From: Candidatus Omnitrophota bacterium
GTDB taxonomy: Bacteria > Omnitrophota > Gorgyraeia > Duberdicusellales > Duberdicusellaceae
Assembly: GCA_021159015.1 (NCBI GenBank)
Contig: JAGGSQ010000040.1
Span: 1-50,016, forward strand
Length of the DNA stretch: 50,016 nucleotides
Reading direction: 5' to 3'
This document shows, in pieces, positions 18,816 through 26,768 of this stretch (position 1 is the stretch's first letter; each line of letters starts with the position of its first letter). The position numbers were made by a program, and so were the translations under genes. A model generated the notes under the pieces. The model searched no databases. It was not told the DNA's origin and saw only the letters and a program-made list of their open reading frames with translations.

Positions 18816-19454
18816 CTATTTCTTAAGACCATACTTGCCCACTAAAGGCACAAATATGCAGCGGCAGACATCTTCCTCTTTCACTATTTCTTTTTCTTTT
18901 CTTACCACTACTAAATTCTGAAAAACCAATCCTCCGCGCGGTATTACCAATTTCCCTCCTTCCTTAAGTTGATCCAGAAGAGGCGGAGGAATGGAAGGTG
19001 CTGCGGCTGTGACGGCAATTTTATCAAAAGGGGACTCCTCTTTCCACCCCAGACTCCCATCGCCTACTTTCACAAAAACTTTGTATCCTGCCTGGGACAA
19101 ATTATCCTGAGCCCTCTCCGCTAATAGCTTCAGTCTTTCTACTGTCCACACTTTAGCTCCCAAACAACTGAGTATAGCTGTTTGATAACCGGAACCGGTG
19201 CCAATTTCCAATATTTTCTCTCCCGGCTGCGGATCCAGTAACTGCGTCATTAACGCCACCATAAAAGGCTGAGAAATTGTCTGGCCCAGACCAATAGAAA
19301 GAGGGAAATCTTCGTAAGCTTGAGCTTTTTTTTCCGGTAAGACAAAAATTTCTCGCGGCACTTGAGTAAAAGCTGCCAACACTCTTGGGGAAGATATTCC
19401 CCGCGGTTTCAGTTGTTCTTCTACCATCTGGTAGCGTTTTCCATCATAATCCAT
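18816..19454 (-). CDS. pcm: Protein-L-isoaspartate O-methyltransferase
   Basis: Pcm methylates isoaspartyl residues with SAM, starting repair of aged proteins. The SAM motif ILEIGTGSGYQTAIL and the family pattern REIFVLPEKKAQAYEDFPLSIG-like, with GQTISQPFMVA, are clear. I place the start at the internal ATG (MDYDGKRYQMV), which has a GGAG site 5 nt upstream, matches the family start and gives 212 aa. The ORF track's longer start would add 28 residues resembling a signal peptide but would overlap the upstream glycosyltransferase by 95 nt. With the chosen start the overlap is 11 nt. Confidence 0.9.
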   Translation of the reverse strand: MDYDGKRYQMVEEQLKPRGISSPRVLAAFTQVPREIFVLPEKKAQAYEDFPLSIGLGQTISQPFMVALMTQLLDPQPGEKILEIGTGSGYQTAILSCLGAKVWTVERLKLLAERAQDNLSQAGYKVFVKVGDGSLGWKEESPFDKIAVTAAAPSIPPPLLDQLKEGGKLVIPRGGLVFQNLVVVRKEKEIVKEEDVCRCIFVPLVGKYGLKK

Positions 19455-20115
19455 ATCTACTCCGCCAAAGGAACAAAAAGAAGCGCCAGCTATCACGTAT
19501 AGGATTAATCCTGCTATTTTGTTTTCTATGATACACACTGCTAATAGGTACGCTTTCTATCGTATATCCTTGCTTACAAGCTTGAAGAATTATCTCTGAA
19601 TCTACTTCATAACGTCTAGTTTCAAGCTTAATTTTCTCTAAGACCTCTCTCTTTATTGCCTTAAACCCGCACTGACTATCAACAATTTTTTGGCGGCAGA
19701 TGCGGGAGATAAGCAAAGACATAAATTTATTTGTCCACAGGCGCAGAAGAGGCATTCCCATCGGGTTCTGCATGCGGTTGCCTACTATGAAATCACTTCC
19801 TTCTTCCAGCTTTTTAAGAAATACTTCTATCTCTTCTGTCAGATGCTGCAAATCCGCATCCATAATAATGAGGGCTTCAAGGTTTGTATGTCCTAGAAGA
19901 TACCTTATCCCCATATCTAAAGCTGCTCCCTTGCCGCGGTTGGTCTCACTTCTTAGCAATATATCAGCAGCGGCCCTCTCAGCCTCTTTATAAGTAGTAT
20001 CAGAACTACCGTCGTCCACTACCATCACAGGAAGACTAAGAGATTTTATCTCTCTGACCAGCTGATAAATATGCTGGGACTCATTATAAGCCGGAATAAT
20101 AACCCACGTATTCAT
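19444..20115 (-). CDS. Family 2 glycosyltransferase (dolichyl/polyprenyl-phosphate sugar synthase-like)
   Basis: This GT-A fold enzyme starts with WVIIPAYNESQHI and carries the nucleotide-sugar motif VVDDGSSDTT, the metal-binding D-x-D in IIMDADLQHL, and QCGFKAIKREV. These resemble DPM1-like transferases that load a sugar onto a lipid phosphate carrier. No transmembrane extension is present, so it is a soluble or peripheral enzyme. The ATG chosen here (MNTWV) overlaps the acyltransferase stop by 4 nt (ATGA), whereas the track's earlier start would overlap by 37 nt. It likely acts in envelope lipid or glycan synthesis; donor and acceptor are unknown. Confidence 0.88.
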   Translation of the reverse strand: MNTWVIIPAYNESQHIYQLVREIKSLSLPVMVVDDGSSDTTYKEAERAAADILLRSETNRGKGAALDMGIRYLLGHTNLEALIIMDADLQHLTEEIEVFLKKLEEGSDFIVGNRMQNPMGMPLLRLWTNKFMSLLISRICRQKIVDSQCGFKAIKREVLEKIKLETRRYEVDSEIILQACKQGYTIESVPISSVYHRKQNSRINPIRDSWRFFLFLWRSRYGL

Positions 20116-20966
20116 ACCTTCTTCCAGAAAGGTTGAAACATATACCACTGTTCAGGATATTTCCTTATATACTTCTCTATAACTCCAAGGTAATTTCTCA
20201 TTATTTCATATTCAGACCGCAGTCTTCCTTCTTTATCTACAGGATAAATGGGCTTCTCAAAAACCAGAAAGAAACTATCATCTTTCTTTCTTATAAAAAA
20301 GCTGGGCACAATGGGTGCAAGGGTGCGATACGAAAAAACGGCCGCCCCCAAGGGTAAATAAGCCTTCTCTCCTAAAAATTCTACTTCTATCCCCCCTCCT
20401 AAAAAATCTCTATCTCCCAAAAAAGCTACCATCTTTTTTTTCTTAAGAAGCGAGAAACATCTCCGTACCGCTACTCCGACAGGAATTATGCCTACGCCAA
20501 AATGTTTTCTCTGCTCATCAAAAAATAAATTCACATTTTTATTTTTATGGGGCAAAGCAATAGCATAAAGAGGATATCCTAAGAGAGCAGCCACAGCTCC
20601 TCCTAATTCCCAATTACCAATATGAGCCGTAACAATAATAATTCCCGTTTTTACCATAAGACTATCTAAAATTTCCCTATTCCTTATTTCCACATAGCGT
20701 TTGACAAAATCAAGATTTAAGTGTTTAAGACGGAAAAAGTCCACTAAATATTTGGCAAAGTTTACAAAAACTTGCTGAGCTTTTCTGTGAATCTCTTCCT
20801 TAGATTTATCTTTGAGAATCACTCTCATATTTTCTAAGACCGCCCTCCGGTCAGAAAAAGAGAACCAGAATTGCAACAGACCCAGGAAAGAAGCTATTCC
20901 GTAAGAGCGGCGACGTGAGAAAATATTAGAGAGAAAAATCCCTATTCTGTAAAGTACCCACTCCAT
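20112..20966 (-). CDS. lpxL: Lipid A biosynthesis-type lauroyl/acyl transferase (LpxL/HtrB family)
   Basis: The 284-residue membrane-associated enzyme has the LPLAT-family catalytic motif HIGNWE (H-x4-E) at about 114-119, the ALPHKNKN segment, and GDRDFLGGG, which match LpxL/HtrB acyltransferases that add secondary acyl chains to Kdo-lipid A. This agrees with LptD elsewhere in the window. It sits between two glycosyltransferases with gaps of 2 nt or less, so the operon looks devoted to envelope lipids. Which acyl chain and which acceptor are used is not visible. Confidence 0.87.
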   Translation of the reverse strand: MEWVLYRIGIFLSNIFSRRRSYGIASFLGLLQFWFSFSDRRAVLENMRVILKDKSKEEIHRKAQQVFVNFAKYLVDFFRLKHLNLDFVKRYVEIRNREILDSLMVKTGIIIVTAHIGNWELGGAVAALLGYPLYAIALPHKNKNVNLFFDEQRKHFGVGIIPVGVAVRRCFSLLKKKKMVAFLGDRDFLGGGIEVEFLGEKAYLPLGAAVFSYRTLAPIVPSFFIRKKDDSFFLVFEKPIYPVDKEGRLRSEYEIMRNYLGVIEKYIRKYPEQWYMFQPFWKKV

Positions 20967-20968
20967 TC

Positions 20969-22087
20969 CTATTCTATCAATTTTAAAGATAACTCTGCAA
21001 TCTCTAAAGAAGAAGCAGGATGAGCATAGTTATAGGCTTTCTCCCGAATATGCTCCAACATATCTCTATTCTGCAAGAGGCGTTCTACTTGCAGTTTAAT
21101 CTCTCCGTAATCACAGGCCAAGAAAGCAATCTCTCTCTCTTCCAAATACCGAATATTATTCTCCTCCTGGCCTGGAATTGGCCTGAAAGCTATAATAGCC
21201 ATTTTTTTGGCCAGAGCTTCAGAAATAGTACTTCCTCCTGCTTTAGTGATAATTATCTCTGCAAAATCCATAAATTTATCTACATCTTCTGTATAGGAAA
21301 ACAAAAATAGCTCCTTTCTGGCGGTGCGGCGGTAACTACTAAGACGCCGGTAAAGCTTGCGGTTTCTGCCGCAAACTACAATCATTTGAAAATCAACATA
21401 GGAATTATCCAGCACTTCGACTATTTTCTCTAAAGGCCCTAAGCCGGAGCCTCCTCCCATAAGAAGAATGGTTTTTTTATCGGGAGCAAGGCCAAACTTA
21501 GAAGCTACAGCTTTCCTGTTGTTTTCTTGCACAAATTTGGGCATAATAGGAATACCCAAAATTTTTATTTTCTCCCGGGGTATGTTTTCACTTACCAGTT
21601 TATCTTTAGCTTCCGGCGTAGCCACAGTATAAAAATCGACCTCGCGGTAAGGCCAGAAGCCGTGAGGGAAGAAATCAGTAACAACTCCCACTAAAGGAAT
21701 GCTTAAGTGATAGTATCTTTTATAGAAAGCAACAACGCCGCAGGGAAAAGCTTGTGTAGTAATTATGCAGGCCGGCTGAAATTTCTCCAGGAGATTCCGG
21801 GTTTTTTTTAAATTCAGAAAATGAATCAGGGATTTAAGAGGGTTGAGGTTACGGATAACTGTTTTCTTGTCGTAAATCCTTCCCCAAAGAAAAGGAAATC
21901 TTTTTATACTTAAATAGTAAAAAAAATTTATAACTTTTTCTGAGAGAGGATGGTAATAGCGAAAAGCGTTTACCAGGCTAACCGAAATATCACTATTTTT
22001 TAGAAGTAAGGCTTCTTTAAGAGAAAGGGCAGCCCGATAGTGGCCGGAGGATTCAGTAATATAAAGAATAAGTATGTTCTTTGCCAC
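20969..22087 (-). CDS. MGDG synthase-like glycosyltransferase (GT28 family)
   Basis: The 372-residue GT-B enzyme has an N-terminal MGDG-synthase domain beginning ILILYITESSGHYRAALSL, with GVVTDFFPHGFWPY at about 135-148. The C-terminal GT28 domain has LLMGGGSGLGPLE and ITKAGGSTISEALAKK followed by PGQEENNIRYL. Such enzymes add galactose or glucose to diacylglycerol on the cytoplasmic membrane. MurG is a distant relative, but the N-terminal domain excludes it. It is 1 nt from the HD-GYP gene and 2 nt from lpxL. Confidence 0.88.
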   Translation of the reverse strand: MAKNILILYITESSGHYRAALSLKEALLLKNSDISVSLVNAFRYYHPLSEKVINFFYYLSIKRFPFLWGRIYDKKTVIRNLNPLKSLIHFLNLKKTRNLLEKFQPACIITTQAFPCGVVAFYKRYYHLSIPLVGVVTDFFPHGFWPYREVDFYTVATPEAKDKLVSENIPREKIKILGIPIMPKFVQENNRKAVASKFGLAPDKKTILLMGGGSGLGPLEKIVEVLDNSYVDFQMIVVCGRNRKLYRRLSSYRRTARKELFLFSYTEDVDKFMDFAEIIITKAGGSTISEALAKKMAIIAFRPIPGQEENNIRYLEEREIAFLACDYGEIKLQVERLLQNRDMLEHIREKAYNYAHPASSLEIAELSLKLIE

Positions 22088-22088
22088 T

Positions 22089-23270
22089 TCAAACTTCCTC
22101 CCTCATTAGCACATTAAGAAATGCCTCTACTATATCCGGACGAAACTGAGTCCCCTTGTTTTTTCTTATCTCTCCTATCGCCCTTTCCTTAGCAAGAGCT
22201 TTTCGGTAAGGACGATCGGAAGTCATAGCATCATAAGCATCCGCCAACCCTATAATCGCTGCTATCAGGGGTATATGGCAGCCCCGCCGGCCCTCGGGAT
22301 AGCCTCGGCCGTCGTACCTTTCGTGATGATGTTTTATCCCTAAAATCGCATCCTTAAATTCTTTACGCAAGGGATAAAGTATGTTTACGCCAATCACAGG
22401 GTGTTGCTCGATAATATGTCTCTCTTCTGGAGTAAGAGGCCCCTGTTTGTTAATAATATGTTCCGGTATGCCAATTTTACCAATATCATGCAGCAAAGCG
22501 GCAATATGAAGCATCTCTTTCATACGTAGTTTCTCCTGGTAATTCTTTTTTTTAACTATACCCCGCCGGCAAAGCTCTTCAAATATCTTAAGCGAAAGCA
22601 CAGCCACACGGGAAGTATGACCAGAGGTATATTTGTCTTTTGCTTCAATGGCACCACCTAACACTTCGATCATCCGCAAGAAGAGTTTTCTATTTTTGTC
22701 TAGTTGAATTCTAATACCTTGAAAGAGCTTAGCATTCTCAATTGCCATTGCTACATCAGAAGCAAGAATAGACAGATAGCCCAATTCTGAAAAAGTAAAG
22801 GTTTTCCTCTTCATTTTTTTGCCTAGAATTACTATCCCTACCAATTTATCTCGAAAAAAACAGGGCAGGCATACTTCAGCTTTATGAAGCTCCATCTGAT
22901 ACTGCAATTCTTTAAGGAGCTGGCGACGCAGGGGATCTTTAAGCATCTTTTTGGATTCTAAAGTTCTCTTAATCCGTGAATGAATAAGAAAATCGTCTCT
23001 CCAGAAACGATAACCATAGGAAAAATATTTCACCATAGGATTCTCCCGCCTCACCCTCGCAAAGCCCTCGGATAGTTTTGTGCCGCTTTTTCCCCCTGAA
23101 ACGGTCAAAGTATAATACCCTTTTTCTTCCTCATAGAGAAGAAAACCTGCATGTTCTAGACCTATAGCTTTAATTACTATTTTTATAATAAGACGAATCA
23201 ATACATCGGGGTCATGAATAAGAATCATCTGGCGGGCAGCCTGTTCTAAGATCTTTCTATACCCTATCAC
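22089..23270 (-). CDS. GAF-HD-GYP domain cyclic-di-GMP phosphodiesterase-like protein
   Basis: The 393-residue protein has an N-terminal GAF-like sensor (about 10-185) and a C-terminal HD-GYP domain (about 200-390). The HD pair is seen in ALLHDIGKIGIPEHI, and the GYP motif in HHERYDGRGYPEG followed by IGLADAYDAMTSDRPYRKA. HD-GYP proteins hydrolyse cyclic di-GMP (or cGAMP in some cases). Metal-binding residues appear intact. It overlaps the response regulator gene by 14 nt, so the two probably form a split two-component output unit. It heads a run of envelope-lipid genes, hinting at joint control of surface properties. Confidence 0.92.
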   Translation of the reverse strand: MIGYRKILEQAARQMILIHDPDVLIRLIIKIVIKAIGLEHAGFLLYEEEKGYYTLTVSGGKSGTKLSEGFARVRRENPMVKYFSYGYRFWRDDFLIHSRIKRTLESKKMLKDPLRRQLLKELQYQMELHKAEVCLPCFFRDKLVGIVILGKKMKRKTFTFSELGYLSILASDVAMAIENAKLFQGIRIQLDKNRKLFLRMIEVLGGAIEAKDKYTSGHTSRVAVLSLKIFEELCRRGIVKKKNYQEKLRMKEMLHIAALLHDIGKIGIPEHIINKQGPLTPEERHIIEQHPVIGVNILYPLRKEFKDAILGIKHHHERYDGRGYPEGRRGCHIPLIAAIIGLADAYDAMTSDRPYRKALAKERAIGEIRKNKGTQFRPDIVEAFLNVLMREEV

Positions 23271-23628
23271 GGCCTAAGAAACCCTTGATTACTTTGTCAA
23301 TCTCAGAAAGCTCTACCGGCTTGGAGAGAAATACTTCCGCTCCCAATTTTTTGACCTCAGCAATTACGACAGAAGATTTTCTGGAGGTAAGCATTCCGAT
23401 ATGGGGGCCGCTATCAATAGCTTTAAGTCTTTGGAGAAGAGTTAATCCATCCATATCCGGCATAACTATATCCAGGAGTACAACGTTTGGCTTTTCTTTC
23501 TTATAAATCTCTACCGCCGTAGCAGCGGAAGTAGCAGAAAACACCTTGATATTTCTGCGTTTTAAGAAGCTCACAAGAAAATTTGATACCTCTTTCTCAT
23601 TATCTACAACTAAAACTCTCTCTCCCAT
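23257..23628 (-). CDS. Stand-alone response regulator receiver protein (CheY-like)
   Basis: The 123-residue protein is a single receiver domain. Acidic residues VVDNEKE lie near the start, the phospho-acceptor Asp is in VVLLDIVMPDMDG at about residue 53, and the conserved lysine is in FLSKPVEL. There is no output domain; the overlapping HD-GYP gene downstream is the likely partner. The second acidic pocket residue is Asn (VDNE) instead of the common Asp pair. No cognate histidine kinase is present in the window. A promoter is predicted 31 nt upstream. Confidence 0.92.
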   Translation of the reverse strand: MGERVLVVDNEKEVSNFLVSFLKRRNIKVFSATSAATAVEIYKKEKPNVVLLDIVMPDMDGLTLLQRLKAIDSGPHIGMLTSRKSSVVIAEVKKLGAEVFLSKPVELSEIDKVIKGFLGRDRV

Positions 23629-23659
23629 AATTTGTAGTCTTCTGAACTAACCATAACAG

Positions 23660-23687
23660 ATTCTATCAGAATAGGATACATTATCAA
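23660..23687 (-). promoter_or_regulatory. Predicted sigma70 promoter of the response regulator operon
   Basis: On the minus strand TTGATA (23682-23687) and TAGAAT (23660-23665) are spaced 16 nt apart, in the 113-nt gap between manC and the response regulator. It would drive eight genes down to recO. Confidence 0.45.
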
Positions 23688-23741
23688 TATTTTTATTCAG
23701 CCAGTAAGAAAAGATAATAATTAAAATTACTTTTATTTCTA

Positions 23742-25136
23742 TTAATAACTGTCAAACCTCTCGATATCGTCTTCTTCGAGATAATTACCAATCTGAACTT
23801 CAATTATTCTAAGCCGGCAAGAAGAAGGGTTGCAGAGTTTATGCTTCTGCCCCTTTTTCACAAATATACTTCTATTCTTACGCAGAATAATCGTTTTTCT
23901 TCCCAGGATTATTTTTGCTGTCCCCTCTACTATATTCCAATGTTCGCTGCGATATTTATGGCGCTGAAGAGATAAACACTTATGGGGATACAAAAAAATC
24001 TCCTTTACCTTATATCCCTCTCCTTTTTGTAATAACATATAATATCCCCACGGACGCCAGACCTTAATATTATTGTCAACTTCGGGATATTTTTTTTCTC
24101 CTAAATATCTAACAATCTCTTTCACATAAGAACTTTTGCCTTTTTTAAGTAAAAGTAGCGCATCTGTACTATCCACAACCAGAAGATCTTTAACCCCCGC
24201 GGCTACCACTAACTTATCTGCCCATACCTCACAGTTATGAGCATTGAGAAAACTTAAGATTTGTGTTTTATATTTACCTCTTCGATGGCGGGAAAAAAAA
24301 GAGAAGAAGCTTTCCCACGTTCCTAAATCAGACCATTTCCCCTCCAGTCTTACTCCCCATCCTAAGCTAGTCTTTTCCATAAGGCCATAATCTAAAGATT
24401 GGACGGGAAGAGAAGAAAACTCCCGGTTAAAAACACTCTTATCTTTTTGATAAATTTTGAAGAACAGAGGATTAACTTTCTCCAGCTCATTTTCAAATAC
24501 ATCTTTCCGGAAACAAAATATACCACAGTTCCACAAAGCTCCTTCTTTAATTAGGGCCCGCGCTTTAGCAACCGAAGGTTTCTCAACAAATGTCTTAATG
24601 GCGAAAATACCCTCCCGGGAAGATTGAGACTGAGGCAGAATATAGCCATAATCGGACATAGCTCCAGAAGGTCGTACTCCTAATACCACAATCTTTTTTT
24701 CTCTTGCCAGTTTTATGCCTTTCTTTACGCTAAGCCGAAAAGAGGCCAAAGGAGAAATGGTATGATCCGAGGGAAATACCACAAAGACTTCTTTTCCCTG
24801 ACATTTTACCTCTAAATTCTTAAGCATAAACAGTACTGCCCCCAGAGTGCTGCGTGGCGCTGGTTCAAAAAGAATGTTTTTCTTAAGAAGAGATTTCTGT
24901 TTTCTGCTTAATCCTTTAACAAAATCGATCTGGTTGAACGTACGAAAACGGTACTCAAAAGAAGTAATAACAAATATATCCTGGGCAGAGAATAGCTGCA
25001 GTGTGCGTTTTAAAGTTCTCTGGAATAATGATTCATGCCCAAAAATCTCAAGAAATTGCTTAGGGGAATTAGAACGAGAAAGAGGCCAGAGGCGACTGCC
25101 ACCTCCTCCTGCTAATATTACCGCCCTTACTTTCAT
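23742..25136 (-). CDS. manC: Mannose-1-phosphate guanylyltransferase / mannose-6-phosphate isomerase (type II PMI)
   Basis: This bifunctional enzyme makes GDP-mannose. The N-terminal nucleotidyltransferase domain has AVILAGGGGSRLWPLSR at about 5-21, then FVVFPSDHTI and FVEKPSVAKA. The C-terminal cupin domain (about 350-460) carries the PMI pattern RPWGYYMLLQKGEGYKVKEI and SLQRHKYRSEHW. Length 464 aa is normal. It is 7 nt from the upstream propeller gene and ends that transcript. GDP-mannose would complement the UDP-sugars made in the other operon for surface polysaccharide. Confidence 0.94.
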   Translation of the reverse strand: MKVRAVILAGGGGSRLWPLSRSNSPKQFLEIFGHESLFQRTLKRTLQLFSAQDIFVITSFEYRFRTFNQIDFVKGLSRKQKSLLKKNILFEPAPRSTLGAVLFMLKNLEVKCQGKEVFVVFPSDHTISPLASFRLSVKKGIKLAREKKIVVLGVRPSGAMSDYGYILPQSQSSREGIFAIKTFVEKPSVAKARALIKEGALWNCGIFCFRKDVFENELEKVNPLFFKIYQKDKSVFNREFSSLPVQSLDYGLMEKTSLGWGVRLEGKWSDLGTWESFFSFFSRHRRGKYKTQILSFLNAHNCEVWADKLVVAAGVKDLLVVDSTDALLLLKKGKSSYVKEIVRYLGEKKYPEVDNNIKVWRPWGYYMLLQKGEGYKVKEIFLYPHKCLSLQRHKYRSEHWNIVEGTAKIILGRKTIILRKNRSIFVKKGQKHKLCNPSSCRLRIIEVQIGNYLEEDDIERFDSY

Positions 25137-25143
25137 CTATCGA

Positions 25144-26637
25144 CTAATCCTTCTTCTCATATCGCAATTCTTTCAGGCGGCGGGAGAAAAAACCGCCGGT
25201 ATAGCCATCCAGTGTGGCCGTAAGTTCCTCTATCCTCATCTTAGTCTTACGCAAATCCTCAGTGTTAAAAGAACCTCCTTCTTCTTTTAGCTTCAGTGCT
25301 AACCTTTTCCTCTCAAAATATATCCGATTCACATCATCCAATATGTCCAGGCGCAACTGAGTATCAAGGCGGGCCCGCGTATCAATATCGTCTTCGTAGG
25401 CATTCCATACTAAGTCTCCTATATCCCAGGAAAGAGAGACGCTCCAATCGCGCGGACCTACAAATGCTCTACTATTATAATTATTAGTTCCGGCCGTACC
25501 GTAAATAGTTTTATCATAACTCAAATTTAGCGTAGGCATAAGAGCGCGGTACCTAAGAGCCCTCCTCCACTTTTTTATTTTCTCAGGATGGACTGCATTA
25601 TACCTCAGAGCTGCTTCCTGAACCTCACGGATATCAGGCTGAGGCAGAAGAGAAAAGGCAACATCTTCTCTTTTATTATTCAAGCCCAATTTTGAACTCA
25701 CAAAAACTCCTTTAGCGGTAGCTACCCATAACCTCCCGTAGCTATCTTCTACTACATCCCTTATTTTAATACTACTAATTCCCCGGTAAAGACATTCTGT
25801 TTTGTTATTTCTGATATTAAAAGAATATAGGCCTTTCTCGGAAGCGACATAAAGGCAGGAACTATTTTTATCATACCAAAGAGAATTTATTTTGACTTGA
25901 GGCAGAAAATCTACTATCTTTTCTAACTTTCCTTTTTCTTCCCACCGGTAAAGCCCACTGGAAGTTCCCAGGTAAACTTTGCCTCCTCCTAAAACCAAAC
26001 ACGTAGGTTGGCGGCGAGAATAGCTGTCTTCGGCAGGTGAGTTAGGAACAACAAATAATCGCCTGAAGCCTTCTTCTTCCTTGTATTTATACCCCCCCCT
26101 GCCAGTGGCCAGAAATATTGCCTTGTGGTCTGCGGCGGAAGGAAGAATATAATAAACTTCCGTCTCCGGCATACCCGATATCCTGCGCCACTTGTATATT
26201 TCTGCATCGCAAGAGTAAAGCCCGCGGGAAGTGCCTAAATAGAGAGCTCTGCCTTGCTGAGCTAAACAAAGAAGCTTTTCTGTGTCTTCGCCTGCTGCTG
26301 CGGGACGATATATCTTCAGAAAATCGTTACCTTTATCCCGGCTTAAATATAGACCGCCAGCTGTTACTAAAAATACACCTCCTTCTTTAGCACTATCTAA
26401 GACAATATAGTTGATAGGGTTTGATTTAGTAACAAAAATTCTTTCCCAGCTTTTTCCTTTATCTTCACTTCGAAATAATTCTGACTGAGAAGAGACAAAA
26501 ATAGTGTTTTTATCTAGAGACGAAATAGCAATATGAAAGATATTGCTGCTGAGTGCGGATATTTTATCAAACTGCCAAGAAGCAAAAGCAGAGAAAGAAA
26601 AAATACTCGCCAGCGAGACAAAAATAACATACCTCAT
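25144..26637 (-). CDS. Secreted beta-propeller (BNR/Ycf48-like repeat) protein of unknown function
   Basis: A signal peptide (MRYVIFVSLASIFSFSAFA) precedes about seven repeats of the type 'LFRSEDKGKSWERI' / 'LYLSRDKGNDFLKI' / 'LYRWEEKGKLEKI', typical of BNR or photosystem-assembly-like propellers (about 20-330). The last 150 residues differ: a patch like ALRYRALMPTLNLSYDKT, a beta-rich WSVSLSWDIGD segment, and a helical ending with RIYFERKRLALKL. This resembles pieces of TolC-like outer membrane proteins, so the tail may sit at the outer membrane. The track uses an upstream TTG (26649); I prefer the ATG 12 nt later. Function is not known. Confidence 0.75.
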   Translation of the reverse strand: MRYVIFVSLASIFSFSAFASWQFDKISALSSNIFHIAISSLDKNTIFVSSQSELFRSEDKGKSWERIFVTKSNPINYIVLDSAKEGGVFLVTAGGLYLSRDKGNDFLKIYRPAAAGEDTEKLLCLAQQGRALYLGTSRGLYSCDAEIYKWRRISGMPETEVYYILPSAADHKAIFLATGRGGYKYKEEEGFRRLFVVPNSPAEDSYSRRQPTCLVLGGGKVYLGTSSGLYRWEEKGKLEKIVDFLPQVKINSLWYDKNSSCLYVASEKGLYSFNIRNNKTECLYRGISSIKIRDVVEDSYGRLWVATAKGVFVSSKLGLNNKREDVAFSLLPQPDIREVQEAALRYNAVHPEKIKKWRRALRYRALMPTLNLSYDKTIYGTAGTNNYNSRAFVGPRDWSVSLSWDIGDLVWNAYEDDIDTRARLDTQLRLDILDDVNRIYFERKRLALKLKEEGGSFNTEDLRKTKMRIEELTATLDGYTGGFFSRRLKELRYEKKD

Positions 26638-26711
26638 TCTTATAAACAAATGATATCCAGAGATAAATAATTTTACTCCAGAAATTACAGTTTTAAAGAC
26701 TTTGCTTGGTG

Positions 26712-26740
26712 ATTATAACACATCTGTTTTTACTTGTAAA
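26712..26740 (-). promoter_or_regulatory. Predicted sigma70 promoter for the propeller-manC operon
   Basis: On the minus strand TTTACA (26735-26740) and a perfect TATAAT (26712-26717) are 17 nt apart. Its -35 box directly abuts that of the plus-strand promoter within the palindrome TTTTACTTGTAAAA. Confidence 0.55.
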
Positions 26741-26757
26741 AGCGAATTTTTTATAAT
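26729..26757 (+). promoter_or_regulatory. Predicted sigma70 promoter for the PIN-domain gene
   Basis: TTTACT (26729-26734) and a perfect TATAAT (26752-26757) are separated by 17 nt. The -10 ends 12 nt before the ATG and no Shine-Dalgarno sequence is visible, so a nearly leaderless message is expected. Confidence 0.5.
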
Positions 26758-26768
26758 AGAATCTTGGC

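Noticed and set aside
19455-19538. 28-residue N-terminal extension of Pcm that looks like a lipoprotein or secretion signal (MCIIENKIAGLILYVIAGASFCS)
   Set aside because: It is read in the alternative frame of the end of the GT2 gene, and an internal ATG with a GGAG site matches the family start.
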